Positions 9,033-17,588 of a stretch of DNA of 64,000 bases are shown piece after piece (within the stretch, counting starts at the first letter, position 1; the number at the start of each line of letters is the position of its first letter). This DNA comes from UBA4738 sp002413305 (GTDB lineage Bacteria; Actinomycetota; UBA4738), in assembly GCA_036847185.1 (NCBI GenBank), contig DAIUAM010000003.1:1-64000 (forward strand), in the 5' to 3' direction. The notes beneath the pieces are model-generated. The model had not been told where the DNA came from. It searched no databases and saw only the letters and a list, made by a program, of their open reading frames with translations. The position numbers and the translations under genes were made by a program.

Positions 9033-9719
9033 ATGAACGCCGGCACGCTCCTCGAGCCCAAGCGCGGCTTCGTCGTCGCCATCGACGGGCCGGCCGGTGC
9101 TGGCAAGAGCACGCTGGCCAGGGCGCTGGCAGAGCTGCTCGGGCTTCCGTACGTCAACACCGGCCTCATGTACCGAGCGGTCACGTTCCTGGCCCTGGAG
9201 CGTGGTGTCGAACCGGGCGCCGGCGGTCCGCTGGCGGCCCTGGCCCGCGAGCTCCGGTTCGGTCTCGACGGGTCGACACCCCCGATGCTCTCGATCGATG
9301 GGCTGCCCGATCTCGCCGACCTTCGCTCCGATGAGGTGGAGGCGAGCGTGTCCCGGGTTTCGCGACACCCGGAGGTTCGAACCGTCCTCCGAGCGACCCA
9401 GCGAGCGCTCGGGGTCGGGGGGTGTGTCATGGAGGGCCGCGACATCGGGACGGTCGTGTTCCCCGACGCCGACGTCAAAGTGTTCCTGTCAGCCGCGCCG
9501 GACGTCCGCGCGGGGCGGCGCAGGCTCGAGCGGGGCGGGGGATACGAGGTGGACGAGGCCGTCGCCGCGCGAGACGCCTTGGACGCAAGGACGAACCCGC
9601 TGGAGGCCGCCTCGGATGCCCTCGTCCTGGACACCACCCGGCTGGATCGTGACCAGATGCTGGCCGAGGCCGTCCGGTTGGTGGACGCGATCCGACCCCA
9701 CCCGGCCCGACGGCCGTGA
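9033..9719 (+). CDS. cmk: Cytidylate kinase
   Basis: Phosphorylates CMP and dCMP to the diphosphates. The P-loop GPAGAGKSTLAR lies near the N-terminus, LPYVNTGLMYRAVT is the family's NMP-binding start, and VMEGRDIGTVVFPDAD followed by KVFLSAAPDVRA is diagnostic. The product is 228 aa from ATG 9033. A TTG at 9015 and extra upstream codons are possible but carry no homology. The last codon overlaps the der GTG (GTGA), the usual cmk-der coupling. Confidence 0.95.
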   Translation: MNAGTLLEPKRGFVVAIDGPAGAGKSTLARALAELLGLPYVNTGLMYRAVTFLALERGVEPGAGGPLAALARELRFGLDGSTPPMLSIDGLPDLADLRSDEVEASVSRVSRHPEVRTVLRATQRALGVGGCVMEGRDIGTVVFPDADVKVFLSAAPDVRAGRRRLERGGGYEVDEAVAARDALDARTNPLEAASDALVLDTTRLDRDQMLAEAVRLVDAIRPHPARRP

Positions 9720-11095
9720 ACGGTCGCCTACCGGTCGTGGCGGTCGTCGGGCGGCCGAACGTCGGGAAGTCGAGCCTCGTGAACCGCCTGTCCGGGCGGA
9801 AGCAGGCCATCGAACACGAAACGCCGGGCGTCACCCGCGACCGCGTCGAGGTCCCCGCTCGATGGGAGGGGATCGCGTTCACGCTCGTGGACACCGGCGG
9901 CATCCCCGGGAATCCGCGCGGCATCGAGGAAAGCGTGGCCCGCCAGGCCATGCGAGCCATGGAGTCGGCGGACCTGATCCTGCTCGTGCTGGATGTGACC
10001 ACGGGGATCACGGACGAAGACGAGCGCCTGGTCCGCCGCTTGAGGGGGACGTCGCGTCCCCTCCTCGTGGTGGCGAACAAGGTCGACTCCGATCATCTTG
10101 AGCCGTTGGCCGCGGAACTGAACGCACTCGGGTTCGGCGAGCCGCTTGCCGTCTCGGCCCTCCACGGGCGGGGTAGCGGTGAGCTCCTGGACCGCATCGT
10201 CGACCTGCTGCCCAAACCGGATGAAGCTGCAGTTGAGGTGGAGATCGGGCGACCGATCAGGTCGTGCATCGTCGGGCGCCCGAACGTGGGCAAGTCGTCG
10301 CTGTTCAATCGCCTGGTGCGCGAGGAGCGCTCCGTTGTGCACGAGGAAGCCGGCACGACCAGGGACGCCGTCGACTCGATCGTGGAGGTGGAGGGTCGTA
10401 CCGTCCGATTCGTGGACACGGCCGGCCTTCGCCGGATGGTCAAGACGCAGGACGTCGAGTTCTACGGGCTGCTTCGATCCTTCCGGGCCATCGCCGCGTC
10501 TGAGGTTGCCATCCTGGTCGTGGACGCCTCCGAAGGCCTCACCGGCGACGACCTCCGGATCGCCGCGCGGGTGGCCGAGGAGGGGCGGGGCCTGGTGGCC
10601 GTCTTGAACAAGTGGGACCTGGTCCCCAGCGAAGAGCGCGCTGCCCATTTCCTCGACATGAAGGCGAAGCTCGAGGTGTTCCCCGGCACGCCGGTGGTGC
10701 GGATCTCGGCGCTGACTGGGCGAGGGGTGGACCGGGTCGCCCGGGCCCTGTTCGCCGTCCACGAGGGGTGGACGCGCCGGGTGCCTACCTCCGAGGTCAA
10801 CAAGGTGCTGGGGGACGCGTTCGCCGCGCACCGGGCTCCGCGTGGGGAGGGGAGGGTGCTGTACGGGACGCAGGTTTCCGCGGGCCCGCCGTCCTTCGTC
10901 CTGTTCGGGACAGGGGATCCTGGTCGAACCTACCGCCGGTACCTCGAGAACGTGCTGCGGCGGGCGTTCGGCTTCGACGGCGTGCCGATCCGGATCTCAT
11001 TCCGATCCAAGCGGCGCAGGGGGTCCGAGCGTGTCAAGGCCCGGCGCCGCACCCCGAGCGCGCCCGAGACCAACCGGGCGAGCGACCGCCCGTAG
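9716..11095 (+). CDS. der: Ribosome-associated GTPase Der (EngA)
   Basis: Essential double GTPase for 50S subunit assembly. Two complete G domains are visible: the first with GRPNVGKS at residues 12-19, DTGG and NKVD, and the second with another GRPNVGKS near residue 187, DTAG and NKWD. A KH-like C-terminal domain follows (APRGEGRVLYGTQVSAGPPS), ending in a basic tail. Length 459 aa is typical. GTG 9716 overlaps the cmk stop. A tRNA gene begins 45 bases after the stop under its own -10 element. Confidence 0.97.
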   Translation: MNGRLPVVAVVGRPNVGKSSLVNRLSGRKQAIEHETPGVTRDRVEVPARWEGIAFTLVDTGGIPGNPRGIEESVARQAMRAMESADLILLVLDVTTGITDEDERLVRRLRGTSRPLLVVANKVDSDHLEPLAAELNALGFGEPLAVSALHGRGSGELLDRIVDLLPKPDEAAVEVEIGRPIRSCIVGRPNVGKSSLFNRLVREERSVVHEEAGTTRDAVDSIVEVEGRTVRFVDTAGLRRMVKTQDVEFYGLLRSFRAIAASEVAILVVDASEGLTGDDLRIAARVAEEGRGLVAVLNKWDLVPSEERAAHFLDMKAKLEVFPGTPVVRISALTGRGVDRVARALFAVHEGWTRRVPTSEVNKVLGDAFAAHRAPRGEGRVLYGTQVSAGPPSFVLFGTGDPGRTYRRYLENVLRRAFGFDGVPIRISFRSKRRRGSERVKARRRTPSAPETNRASDRP

Positions 11096-11122
11096 GGACT
11101 GGGGTCCGGACACGGAGGCCGG

Positions 11123-11128
11123 TAGAAT
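11123..11128 (+). promoter_or_regulatory. -10 element (TAGAAT) of the tRNA-Pro gene
   Basis: TAGAAT matches TANNNT and ends 11 bases before the mature tRNA 5' end, leaving a short 5' leader of about five bases. No good -35 is visible. Confidence 0.5.
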
Positions 11129-11139
11129 CATCCTCTGGA

Positions 11140-11214
11140 CGGGCCGTGGCGCAGCTTGGTTAGCGCGTCTGACTGGGGGTCAGAAGGTCGGGAGTTCAAA
11201 TCTCCCCGGCCCGA
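11140..11214 (+). tRNA. tRNA-Pro (anticodon GGG)
   Basis: A complete cloverleaf can be drawn by hand. The acceptor stem is CGGGCCG (11140-11146) paired with CGGCCCG (11207-11213), and the D stem is GCGC/GCGC. The anticodon stem is TCTGA/TCAGA (11168-11172 and 11180-11184) around loop CTGGGGG with anticodon GGG at 11175-11177. The T arm is GGGAG-TTCAAAT-CTCCC (11190-11206). The discriminator is A. CCA is not encoded (ACTG follows), so it must be added post-transcriptionally. It reads CCC and CCU. Confidence 0.96.
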
Positions 11215-11234
11215 CTGGGAAGGTGGCGACGCAC

Positions 11235-11867
11235 ATGGACCAGCAGGCTGCCACGGGCGAGGCGGACCGACTACACCGGGCCTCGATCGACCGGGTCGCC
11301 ACGGTCCCGAACCTGATCTCCCTCGTCCGCATCCTCTCGATCCCGGTATTCGTCCTCCTCCTTGCCCACCACGGCACCGAGGCCGCAGGCCTGTTCGTGC
11401 TCGGCGCGGTCGTGGCCACGGACTGGGTGGACGGGTATGTGGCGCGCCACACCGGTCAGGTGTCGAACCTCGGCAAGCTCCTCGACCCTATCGCCGACCG
11501 CTTGGCGCTGATCTCTGCGCTGATCGTGCTGGTGGTGCGGCACGCCTTCCCCCTGTGGGGCGCCATGCTCCTGATCGTTCGGGACGCGGCGATCCTCGTG
11601 ACCGGGGCGATCCTCCTGTTGAGGTCGAGACTCCGGCTCGACGTCCGGTGGATCGGGAAGTTCGCGACCCTCTGCCTCATGTTCGGGATCCCGTCCATCG
11701 CGTGGGGACACTTCGGCTTCACGTTGCACCGGCTCGCCACGGATGGGGGCTGGGTGCTTTTCCTCACCGGGATCGTGACGTACTACGGGGCCGGCGTCGT
11801 GTACGGGTTCGACATCGCCCGGGAGCTCCGAGGCGGTCCGGGAGCGGCCGGCGCGGCTTCGGCCTGA
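11235..11867 (+). CDS. pgsA: CDP-alcohol phosphatidyltransferase (phosphatidylglycerophosphate synthase type)
   Basis: Membrane enzyme that joins a CDP-diacylglycerol to an alcohol such as glycerol-3-phosphate. The family signature D-x2-DG-x2-AR-x8-G-x3-D-x3-D is complete, running from DWVDGYVAR through LGKLLDPIADR. The product is 210 aa with about five or six hydrophobic segments. ATG 11235 has AAGGTGG upstream at good spacing; a GTG four codons earlier is possible. A location beside the gcvH-garA block resembles mycobacterial pgsA placement. The alcohol acceptor is inferred, not proven. Confidence 0.85.
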   Translation: MDQQAATGEADRLHRASIDRVATVPNLISLVRILSIPVFVLLLAHHGTEAAGLFVLGAVVATDWVDGYVARHTGQVSNLGKLLDPIADRLALISALIVLVVRHAFPLWGAMLLIVRDAAILVTGAILLLRSRLRLDVRWIGKFATLCLMFGIPSIAWGHFGFTLHRLATDGGWVLFLTGIVTYYGAGVVYGFDIARELRGGPGAAGAASA

Positions 11868-11901
11868 GCGGCCCTCCCATCGGCCGAAGACGGCGTCCGG
11901 G

Positions 11902-11907
11902 TATCAT
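11902..11907 (+). promoter_or_regulatory. Candidate -10 element (TATCAT) for the mannosyl-nucleotide gene
   Basis: TATCAT ends 33 bases before ATG 11941, and a Shine-Dalgarno-like GAGGGAG lies at 11928-11934, so this would be an ordinary leadered mRNA. Confidence 0.45.
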
Positions 11908-11940
11908 CGCGGCCATGATCCTCCCCCGAGGGAGCACGCG

Positions 11941-14436
11941 ATGAAGGCCGTGGTGATGGCCGGCGGCCAGGGCGCGCGGCTTCGGCCCCTCACCAGCAAC
12001 CAACCGAAGCCGATGCTGCCGGTGCTCGGCGAACCGATGATGGAGCACATCCTGCGCCTGGCCCGTCGGCACGGGTTCACCGAGGTCGTGGCCACGGTCC
12101 ACTTCCTGGCGAGCATCGTCCGGAACTACTTCGGGGACGGCTCGGACCTCGACATCTCGCTCTCCTACGCCACGGAGGAGGAGCCCCTGGGGACGGCAGG
12201 AAGCGTGAAGAACGCCGAGCCGCTACTGGGCACCGACCGCTTCCTCGTCTTGTCCGGGGACTCGGTCACCGACGTCGATCTCACCGAGCTGGTCCGCTTC
12301 CATGAGAAGAAAGGTGCGGCCGTCACCGTCGCGGTCAAGCGGCTCGAGAACCCGCTCGAGTTCGGCATCGTCATCACCGGCGAGGACGGACGGGTCGAAC
12401 GCTTCTTGGAGAAACCGGGCTGGGGAGACGTCTTCAGCGACCAGGTCAACACCGGCGTCTACGTGATCGAGCCGGAGGTCCTGAACTTCATCCCGCCGGA
12501 CGAGGAATTCGACTTCTCGAAGGACCTCTTCCCACTTCTGCTCGAGAAGGGCCTCCCGATCTACGGCCATGTGACCGACCGATACTGGACAGACGTCGGG
12601 AACCTCGACGCGTACATGGAAGCCCATCGGGCGGTGCTGGATCGGCAGGTGGACGTCCACATCGAGGGCTTCGACCTGGGCAAGGGGGTGTGGCTGGGGC
12701 CGGGCGCCGAGCTGGACCCCGGCGCCCACGTCGAGGGCCCCGTCTTCATCGGCGAGAACAGCCGGGTCGAAGCCGGCGCCACACTCCGGGAGCACACGGT
12801 CCTGGGCCGGGGGGTGGTGGTCCGCAGCGGCGCCTTCCTCCACCGGGCGATCATCCACGACTACGTCTACATCGGTCCGGCCACGAACCTGCGGGGCTGC
12901 GTCATCGGCAAGAACTCCGACGTGCACTTCGGCGCGCGCGTCGAGGAGGGCGTGGTCGTCGCCGGGGAGGCGCACATCGGCAAGGGCGCGGTGCTCAACC
13001 CTCACGTGAAGGTCTACCCGTTCAAGTCGGTTGAGCCGGGCGCGATCGTATCGAAGTCCATCGTCTGGCAGTCGGGCGGGGCCCGAGGGTTGTTCGGGGA
13101 GCGCGGCGTGGACGGCCTGATCAACGTGGACGTGACGCCGGAGATGGCCGTCCGGCTGGCCCTTGCTTACGGCAGCATCCTGCCGAAGGGTGCTTCGGTG
13201 GTGACCTGCCGCGACCTCACGCGTTCGGCCCGCATCGTGAAGCGGGCGATCGTGGCCGGCCTGAACTCCGGGGGAGCGGAGTGCCACGACCTCGAGCTGG
13301 TGCCGACGCCCGCGGCGAGGTTCTACGCGCGCTCGACCCGAGCCATGGGCGGCCTCTCGGTCCAGACGACCGCGCACGACCCGGCCTCCGTCGAGATCTC
13401 GTTCTTCGACGAACGCGGGATCGACATCGGACCCGAGATGCAGCGGCGACTCGAACGGGCCTACTACCGGGACGACCTGCGGCGGGCCTTCCATCACGAC
13501 ATCGGAGGCCTGGACTTCCCGGCCCGCGGGCGCGAGTACTACGCCCGGGGGCTGCTGGACTCCGTGGACACCGGTCTGATCCGGGGGCGGCAGCCGAAGA
13601 TCGTCATCGATTACGCCTGGGGCGGAACCGTTCTCACCGGCCCTGCGGTGCTGGGCCGGTTGGGTGGGGACGTGCTGGCGGTGAACGGGACGCTCGACGA
13701 GGACCGCGTGGTGCTCTCCGCCGAAGCGGAGACCCGGCACCTGGAGAGCCTGAGCGGCCTGGTCCGGTCCAGCGGCGCGGAGCTGGGCGCGATGTTCGAC
13801 TCCCCGGGGGAGCGCGTCCGGTTCGTCGACGGCGCCGGCCGGGTGGTTGATGCGACCACCGCGCTGCTGGCGTTCGTCTCGCTGGTGGGGGAGACCATGG
13901 ACCGGCCGACGGTGGCGCTGCCCGTGGCCACATCCCGGGTCGCTGAGGAGCTCATCCGCGCCGGGGGCGGCGTCGTGACCTGGACCCGTGTGGCCCCATC
14001 CGGCCTGATGGAGGCGGCCGAATCGTCGGGAGTGGCGTTCGCCGGCGACGAAGGCGGGGGCTACATCTTCCCGCCGTTCCTGGCCGCCTTTGACGGCGTC
14101 ATGGCCCTGGTCAAGCTGCTGGAGCTCCTCGCCCGGGCGGGCACCACGCTGCAGGAGGCGGTGGACGGGCTGCCCCCCGCGCACGTCACCCGACACGAGG
14201 TCGCGGTCCCGTGGGAGTCGAAGGGGACCGTCATGCGGGGCCTGCTCGAGCGGCTGGGCGCGACACCGGTCGTCACGATCGATGGCGTGAAGGCCTATCG
14301 CGGGAACGACTGGGCTCTGGTCGCGCCCCATCCACAGGAGCCGCTGGTCCGGGTGTGGGCGGAGGCGGGCTCGACGGGAGACGCCGAAGCGCTCGCCCGC
14401 GAGTTCACGTCGATGATCGAAGAGCTTCGAGGATGA
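11941..14436 (+). CDS. Mannose-1-phosphate guanylyltransferase fused to a degenerate phosphomutase domain
   Basis: Three-part protein of 831 aa. Residues 1 to about 235 are a sugar-phosphate nucleotidyltransferase with GGQGARLRPLT and QPKPMLPV, expected to make GDP-mannose or a similar NDP-sugar. About 245-375 are left-handed beta-helix hexapeptide repeats (GPGAELDPGAHVEGPVFIGE). From about 386 the fold is alpha-D-phosphohexomutase, but the key motifs are eroded. The phosphoserine loop TASHNP reads TTAHDP with Ala478 in the serine position, and the metal loop DGDGDR reads DSPGER (620-625). The mutase half is therefore probably catalytically dead and structural or regulatory. The protein could feed mannose to the Ppm1 mannosyltransferase encoded in the window. 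Confidence 0.85.
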   Translation: MKAVVMAGGQGARLRPLTSNQPKPMLPVLGEPMMEHILRLARRHGFTEVVATVHFLASIVRNYFGDGSDLDISLSYATEEEPLGTAGSVKNAEPLLGTDRFLVLSGDSVTDVDLTELVRFHEKKGAAVTVAVKRLENPLEFGIVITGEDGRVERFLEKPGWGDVFSDQVNTGVYVIEPEVLNFIPPDEEFDFSKDLFPLLLEKGLPIYGHVTDRYWTDVGNLDAYMEAHRAVLDRQVDVHIEGFDLGKGVWLGPGAELDPGAHVEGPVFIGENSRVEAGATLREHTVLGRGVVVRSGAFLHRAIIHDYVYIGPATNLRGCVIGKNSDVHFGARVEEGVVVAGEAHIGKGAVLNPHVKVYPFKSVEPGAIVSKSIVWQSGGARGLFGERGVDGLINVDVTPEMAVRLALAYGSILPKGASVVTCRDLTRSARIVKRAIVAGLNSGGAECHDLELVPTPAARFYARSTRAMGGLSVQTTAHDPASVEISFFDERGIDIGPEMQRRLERAYYRDDLRRAFHHDIGGLDFPARGREYYARGLLDSVDTGLIRGRQPKIVIDYAWGGTVLTGPAVLGRLGGDVLAVNGTLDEDRVVLSAEAETRHLESLSGLVRSSGAELGAMFDSPGERVRFVDGAGRVVDATTALLAFVSLVGETMDRPTVALPVATSRVAEELIRAGGGVVTWTRVAPSGLMEAAESSGVAFAGDEGGGYIFPPFLAAFDGVMALVKLLELLARAGTTLQEAVDGLPPAHVTRHEVAVPWESKGTVMRGLLERLGATPVVTIDGVKAYRGNDWALVAPHPQEPLVRVWAEAGSTGDAEALAREFTSMIEELRG

Positions 14437-14509
14437 TCGGCGGGTACGCATCACGGCCGCGGGAGGCGTACCCTGCGGCTCTCACGTTGACCACCCTCCC
14501 CGAGGAGGC

Positions 14510-14914
14510 ATGAGCCAGATGGAGTTCCCGCAGGACGTCCGGTACACGAAAGCGCACGAATGGGCCCGTGGGGAGGAGCACGGCATCCGCGTCGGGATCA
14601 CGGACTTCGCGCAGGATGCCCTCGGCGACGTCGTCTACGTCGATATCCCGGAGGTCGGGACCGAGGTCTGGGCGGGCGAGCCCTTCGGAGAGGTCGAGTC
14701 GACGAAGTCGGTATCGGACGTCTATGCGCCCGTCTCCGGAACGGTCGCGGACCGAAACGCCCTGCTGGCCGATTCGCCGCAGCTCGTGAACGAAGCCCCC
14801 TACGGTGACGGATGGATGATCCTCATCGAACCGGCGGAGGGGATCGGCCTGGACCAGCTGATGGATGCGGCTGCCTACCGAACCTTCACTGAGACGGCAG
14901 AGACCGAGTCGTAA
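14510..14914 (+). CDS. gcvH: Glycine cleavage system H protein
   Basis: Carries the aminomethyl group on a lipoyl arm between the P and T proteins. The lipoylation lysine sits in GEVESTKSVSDVYAPVSG, and the N-terminal VRYTKAHEWAR and C-terminal GDGWMILIEP match the family. Length 134 aa is typical. ATG 14510 follows a strong GAGGAGG at 14502-14508. It heads the gcvH-garA-MerR-DUF151-MerR-gcvP gene order of actinobacteria. The partner gcvPA/gcvPB genes lie 5 kb downstream; no gcvT is in the window. Confidence 0.95.
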   Translation: MSQMEFPQDVRYTKAHEWARGEEHGIRVGITDFAQDALGDVVYVDIPEVGTEVWAGEPFGEVESTKSVSDVYAPVSGTVADRNALLADSPQLVNEAPYGDGWMILIEPAEGIGLDQLMDAAAYRTFTETAETES

Positions 14915-15029
14915 GGGGAGGCACCGCTCGCTCGGTCGATCTGGTCGGAAAGACCCTTTGACCAGCGCCTTCGTCTGTCCGCCGAACCCTGTTCCTGAGG
15001 GCGCGGTTCACCGTCCACCACCTCGACCC

Positions 15030-15059
15030 TTGACCCTTTGTTCACGGTTGCTGTATGGT
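15030..15059 (+). promoter_or_regulatory. Promoter of garA (TTGACC - 18 bp - TATGGT)
   Basis: This is the most canonical housekeeping sigma promoter I found here: -35 TTGACC at 15030-15035 and -10 TATGGT at 15054-15059 with an 18-base spacer. Transcription would start near 15066, about 50 bases before the chosen garA start. Confidence 0.6.
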
Positions 15060-15117
15060 GCGCATGCGCTCGAAGTCTCGACCTCGTGGACTCCGAGACG
15101 TGCATTGGAGGCCGAGG

Positions 15118-15573
15118 GTGTTCTGTACCAAGTGTGGACATCGAAACCCCAGCGACGCCCGTTTCTGTTCGAACTGTGGAAGTCTCCTTCAGGAGGACAC
15201 GACCATCGGGTTCACGCCGACAGAGGTCGAGGACGAGACCGGCGAGATGGCGGCTCTGCCTCAGAGTGAGCTGGAGCCCGGGCAGGCGTTGCTGGTCGTC
15301 CAGCGGGGTCCCAATGCGGGGTCGAAGTTCCTCGTCGACAAGGACGTCACCACGACGGGGCGCCACCCCGAGAGCGACATCTTCCTGGACGACGTCACCG
15401 TGTCGCGGCGCCACGCCGAGTTCCGGCGGCTCGACGCGAAGTTCTTCGTCCACGACGTCGGAAGCCTCAACGGCACCTACGTCAACCGCCAGCGCGTGGA
15501 GGATGCCGAGCTCGCCAGCGGCGATGAGTTGCAGATCGGGAAGTTCAAGCTGACCTTCTTCGTGGGGGACTAA
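15118..15573 (+). CDS. garA: GarA-like FHA-domain protein with N-terminal zinc ribbon
   Basis: FHA proteins of this type (GarA/OdhI) bind and inhibit 2-oxoglutarate dehydrogenase until phosphorylated by serine/threonine kinases. The C-terminal part is nearly collinear with GarA: QALLVVQRGPNAGSKFL, GRHPESDIFLDDVTVSRRHA, GSLNGTYVNR and GDELQIGKFKL. Before it lies a CxxC...CxxC zinc ribbon (Cys3, 6, 17 and 20), which mycobacterial GarA lacks. GarA's ETTS phospho-motif is represented by EDTT at residues 26-29. I chose GTG 15118, preceded by GGAGG at 15108-15112; a GTG-rich extension to 15055 is possible. ftsR follows after two bases. Confidence 0.88.
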   Translation: MFCTKCGHRNPSDARFCSNCGSLLQEDTTIGFTPTEVEDETGEMAALPQSELEPGQALLVVQRGPNAGSKFLVDKDVTTTGRHPESDIFLDDVTVSRRHAEFRRLDAKFFVHDVGSLNGTYVNRQRVEDAELASGDELQIGKFKLTFFVGD

Positions 15574-15575
15574 CG

Positions 15576-16277
15576 GTGGCGACGCGCAATTACATGTCGA
15601 TCGGGGAGATCCTGGTCACCCTCAAGACCGAGTTCCCCGACATCACGATCTCCAAGATCCGGTTCCTCGAAGGGGAAGGGTTGATCGAACCCGAACGGAC
15701 CCCGTCGGGCTACCGGAAGTTCCGCGAGGAGGACGTGGACCGGCTGCGGACCATCCTGCGGATGCAACGCGACGAATATCTCCCCCTGAAGGTCATCAAG
15801 GAGCGCTTGCACGAGAGCGACGAGGAGCCGGTTCCTAGGAAGCGAGCCCCAACCCCGGACGCCCCCGAGGACGACCTGGCCATCCCGCCCACCGGCCTGC
15901 ACATGTCGGCCGAGGAGCTGGCGGCAGCTACGGGCGTCGACCGCAACCGGATCCGCGAGCTGGAGTCGTTCGGGATCCTCTGCTCGCACGGGATGAACGG
16001 CGACACGTACTACGACGGCGACGACTTCGTGGTGCTCTCGATCGCGAAGGACTTCTTCAAGTACGGGATCGAGCCGCGCCACCTCTCGATGTACCGCCAC
16101 TTCGCAGAGCGGGAGGCTTCGTTCTTCGAATCGATCATCCTGCCGATGATGCGCCAGCGGAACCCGGAGGCGCGGCGGACGGCCGCCGACAACCTCACCG
16201 ATCTGGCCGCGCTGTCGCGGAAGTTGAAGCAGGCCCTGCTCCGTTCGAACCTCCGCCAGTACCTCGCTGGCTCCTGA
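15576..16277 (+). CDS. ftsR: MerR-family regulator, FtsR type
   Basis: A 233-aa DNA-binding protein with a MerR winged helix at the N-terminus (MSIGEILVTLKTEFPDITISKIRFLE is its start), then EGLIEPERTPSGYRKF. A second helix-rich domain follows (HMSAEELAAATGVDRNRIREL). The domain layout and its place directly after the GarA/OdhI gene match FtsR of Corynebacterium, an activator of ftsZ, and mycobacterial Rv1828. The gene starts at GTG 15576. Regulation of ftsZ here is inferred from orthology only. Confidence 0.85.
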   Translation: MATRNYMSIGEILVTLKTEFPDITISKIRFLEGEGLIEPERTPSGYRKFREEDVDRLRTILRMQRDEYLPLKVIKERLHESDEEPVPRKRAPTPDAPEDDLAIPPTGLHMSAEELAAATGVDRNRIRELESFGILCSHGMNGDTYYDGDDFVVLSIAKDFFKYGIEPRHLSMYRHFAEREASFFESIILPMMRQRNPEARRTAADNLTDLAALSRKLKQALLRSNLRQYLAGS

Positions 16278-16290
16278 GCCCACCCGAACC

Positions 16291-17565
16291 ATGCCCTCAC
16301 GGCGCCGGCCGACCCGAGCCGGATGGGCGCTCGGCCTGGCGTTCGTGACCGCCGCCGCCGTCGCGGGGGTGCTGGCCACGCGGGTCGGGGCCGACCCTTC
16401 CTCGACGCCCCCGCCCACGCCCGTTCCGCCATCGGGCTCCCCGTCGCCGTTCCCCACCGTCCTGCACACGCCGTCGCCATCGACGGCCCAGCCATCGGTC
16501 CGGGCCCCGCCCGCGGTCCTGGCCGATCTCGACACGGGCCAAGTGCTCTACCAGCGAGGGGCAGGGGTTCGCCATCCGGTCGCCAGCCTCACCAAGGTCA
16601 TGACCGCGCTGCTGGTCCTGGAGCGCGTCCGCCTCTCCGACGTGATCACGGTTCGGACCGACGCCACGCGCGAAGGTGGAGCCCGGCTCGGGTTGCACGC
16701 CGGGGAGACGATCCCGGTCCGCGACCTCCTGTACGCGCTGCTGCTGCAGTCCTCCAACGACGCGGCGATCGCCTTGGCCGATCACGTCGCCGGATCCGCC
16801 GGCCGGTTCGTAGACCTGATGAACCGCCGCGCGGCCGAGCTGGGAATGGATCGAACCGCCTTCGCCAGCCCCGACGGATTGGACGACCGGGGCACGTCGA
16901 CCGCGAACGACCTGCTCACGCTGACCCGCGCCGCGTCGGCATCCCCGGTCTTCGACCGGATCGCGGGAACGAAGACCTTCGACATCCCGAACCCGTCCGG
17001 CCCGGTCCGCCACGTGCAGAACCGCAACCCGCTCCTGTGGCTGTATCCGGGGGCGACCGGGGTCAAGACGGGGTTCACCGCTGCCGCCGGCTACTCGGTG
17101 ATCGCCACGGCGACGCGTGGCGGGGTCCGGCTGGTCGCGGTGGTCCTGGAGGATCCCGTCGAGGACACGTCCTTCGACGACGCGGCCGCGCTGCTCGACC
17201 ACGGCTTCTTCGCCTACCATCGGCGGACGCTGGTCCAGACGGGGGAATCCCTGGGCCTGGTCAGGGTGGACGGTCATCCGGTGGAAGTCATCGCCGGGGA
17301 CACGGTGCGTTGGCTGGTGCCGACGGGGGCCGCCGTCGCCCGCTCGCTGACCCCCGACGCCGGCCTTCGGCTCCCCGTCACCGCCGGAGCCGTCCTGGGC
17401 CAGGAGATCCTCTCCGTGGCCGGGCGACCGGTCGCCTCGGTTCCCGCCGTCGCCCACCGGAGCGTGCAGGTCCCGGCGCCTCCGCCGGTCCGCCGGCCGA
17501 CCGCGCCCTCGCCGCTGGACGTGCTCGCGGCCCTCGCCCGGGGGCTGTTCGGCGGGTTGGTGTAG
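16291..17565 (+). CDS. dacF: D-alanyl-D-alanine carboxypeptidase (S11 family)
   Basis: Trims the terminal D-Ala of peptidoglycan stem peptides outside the membrane. A basic N-terminus plus hydrophobic stretch (AGWALGLAFVTAAAVAGVLA) forms a signal anchor, then a Pro/Ser/Thr-rich linker leads to the catalytic domain. The three penicillin-binding motifs are present: SLTK, SSN and KTG. A C-terminal beta-rich domain and a second hydrophobic, probably amphipathic end (DVLAALARGLFGGLV) fit membrane anchoring. Length 424 aa. It is inserted between ftsR and hpt; the mycobacterial locus lacks it. Confidence 0.9.
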   Translation: MPSRRRPTRAGWALGLAFVTAAAVAGVLATRVGADPSSTPPPTPVPPSGSPSPFPTVLHTPSPSTAQPSVRAPPAVLADLDTGQVLYQRGAGVRHPVASLTKVMTALLVLERVRLSDVITVRTDATREGGARLGLHAGETIPVRDLLYALLLQSSNDAAIALADHVAGSAGRFVDLMNRRAAELGMDRTAFASPDGLDDRGTSTANDLLTLTRAASASPVFDRIAGTKTFDIPNPSGPVRHVQNRNPLLWLYPGATGVKTGFTAAAGYSVIATATRGGVRLVAVVLEDPVEDTSFDDAAALLDHGFFAYHRRTLVQTGESLGLVRVDGHPVEVIAGDTVRWLVPTGAAVARSLTPDAGLRLPVTAGAVLGQEILSVAGRPVASVPAVAHRSVQVPAPPPVRRPTAPSPLDVLAALARGLFGGLV

Positions 17566-17574
17566 ACGGCTTCC

Positions 17575-17580
17575 TATAAT
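17575..17580 (+). promoter_or_regulatory. Consensus -10 (TATAAT) giving leaderless hpt mRNA
   Basis: A perfect TATAAT ends eight bases before the GTG of hpt. Initiation at the normal +7 distance (about 17587) would leave 0-2 untranslated bases. No Shine-Dalgarno can fit. No clear -35. Confidence 0.6.
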
Positions 17581-17588
17581 CGTCCGAC

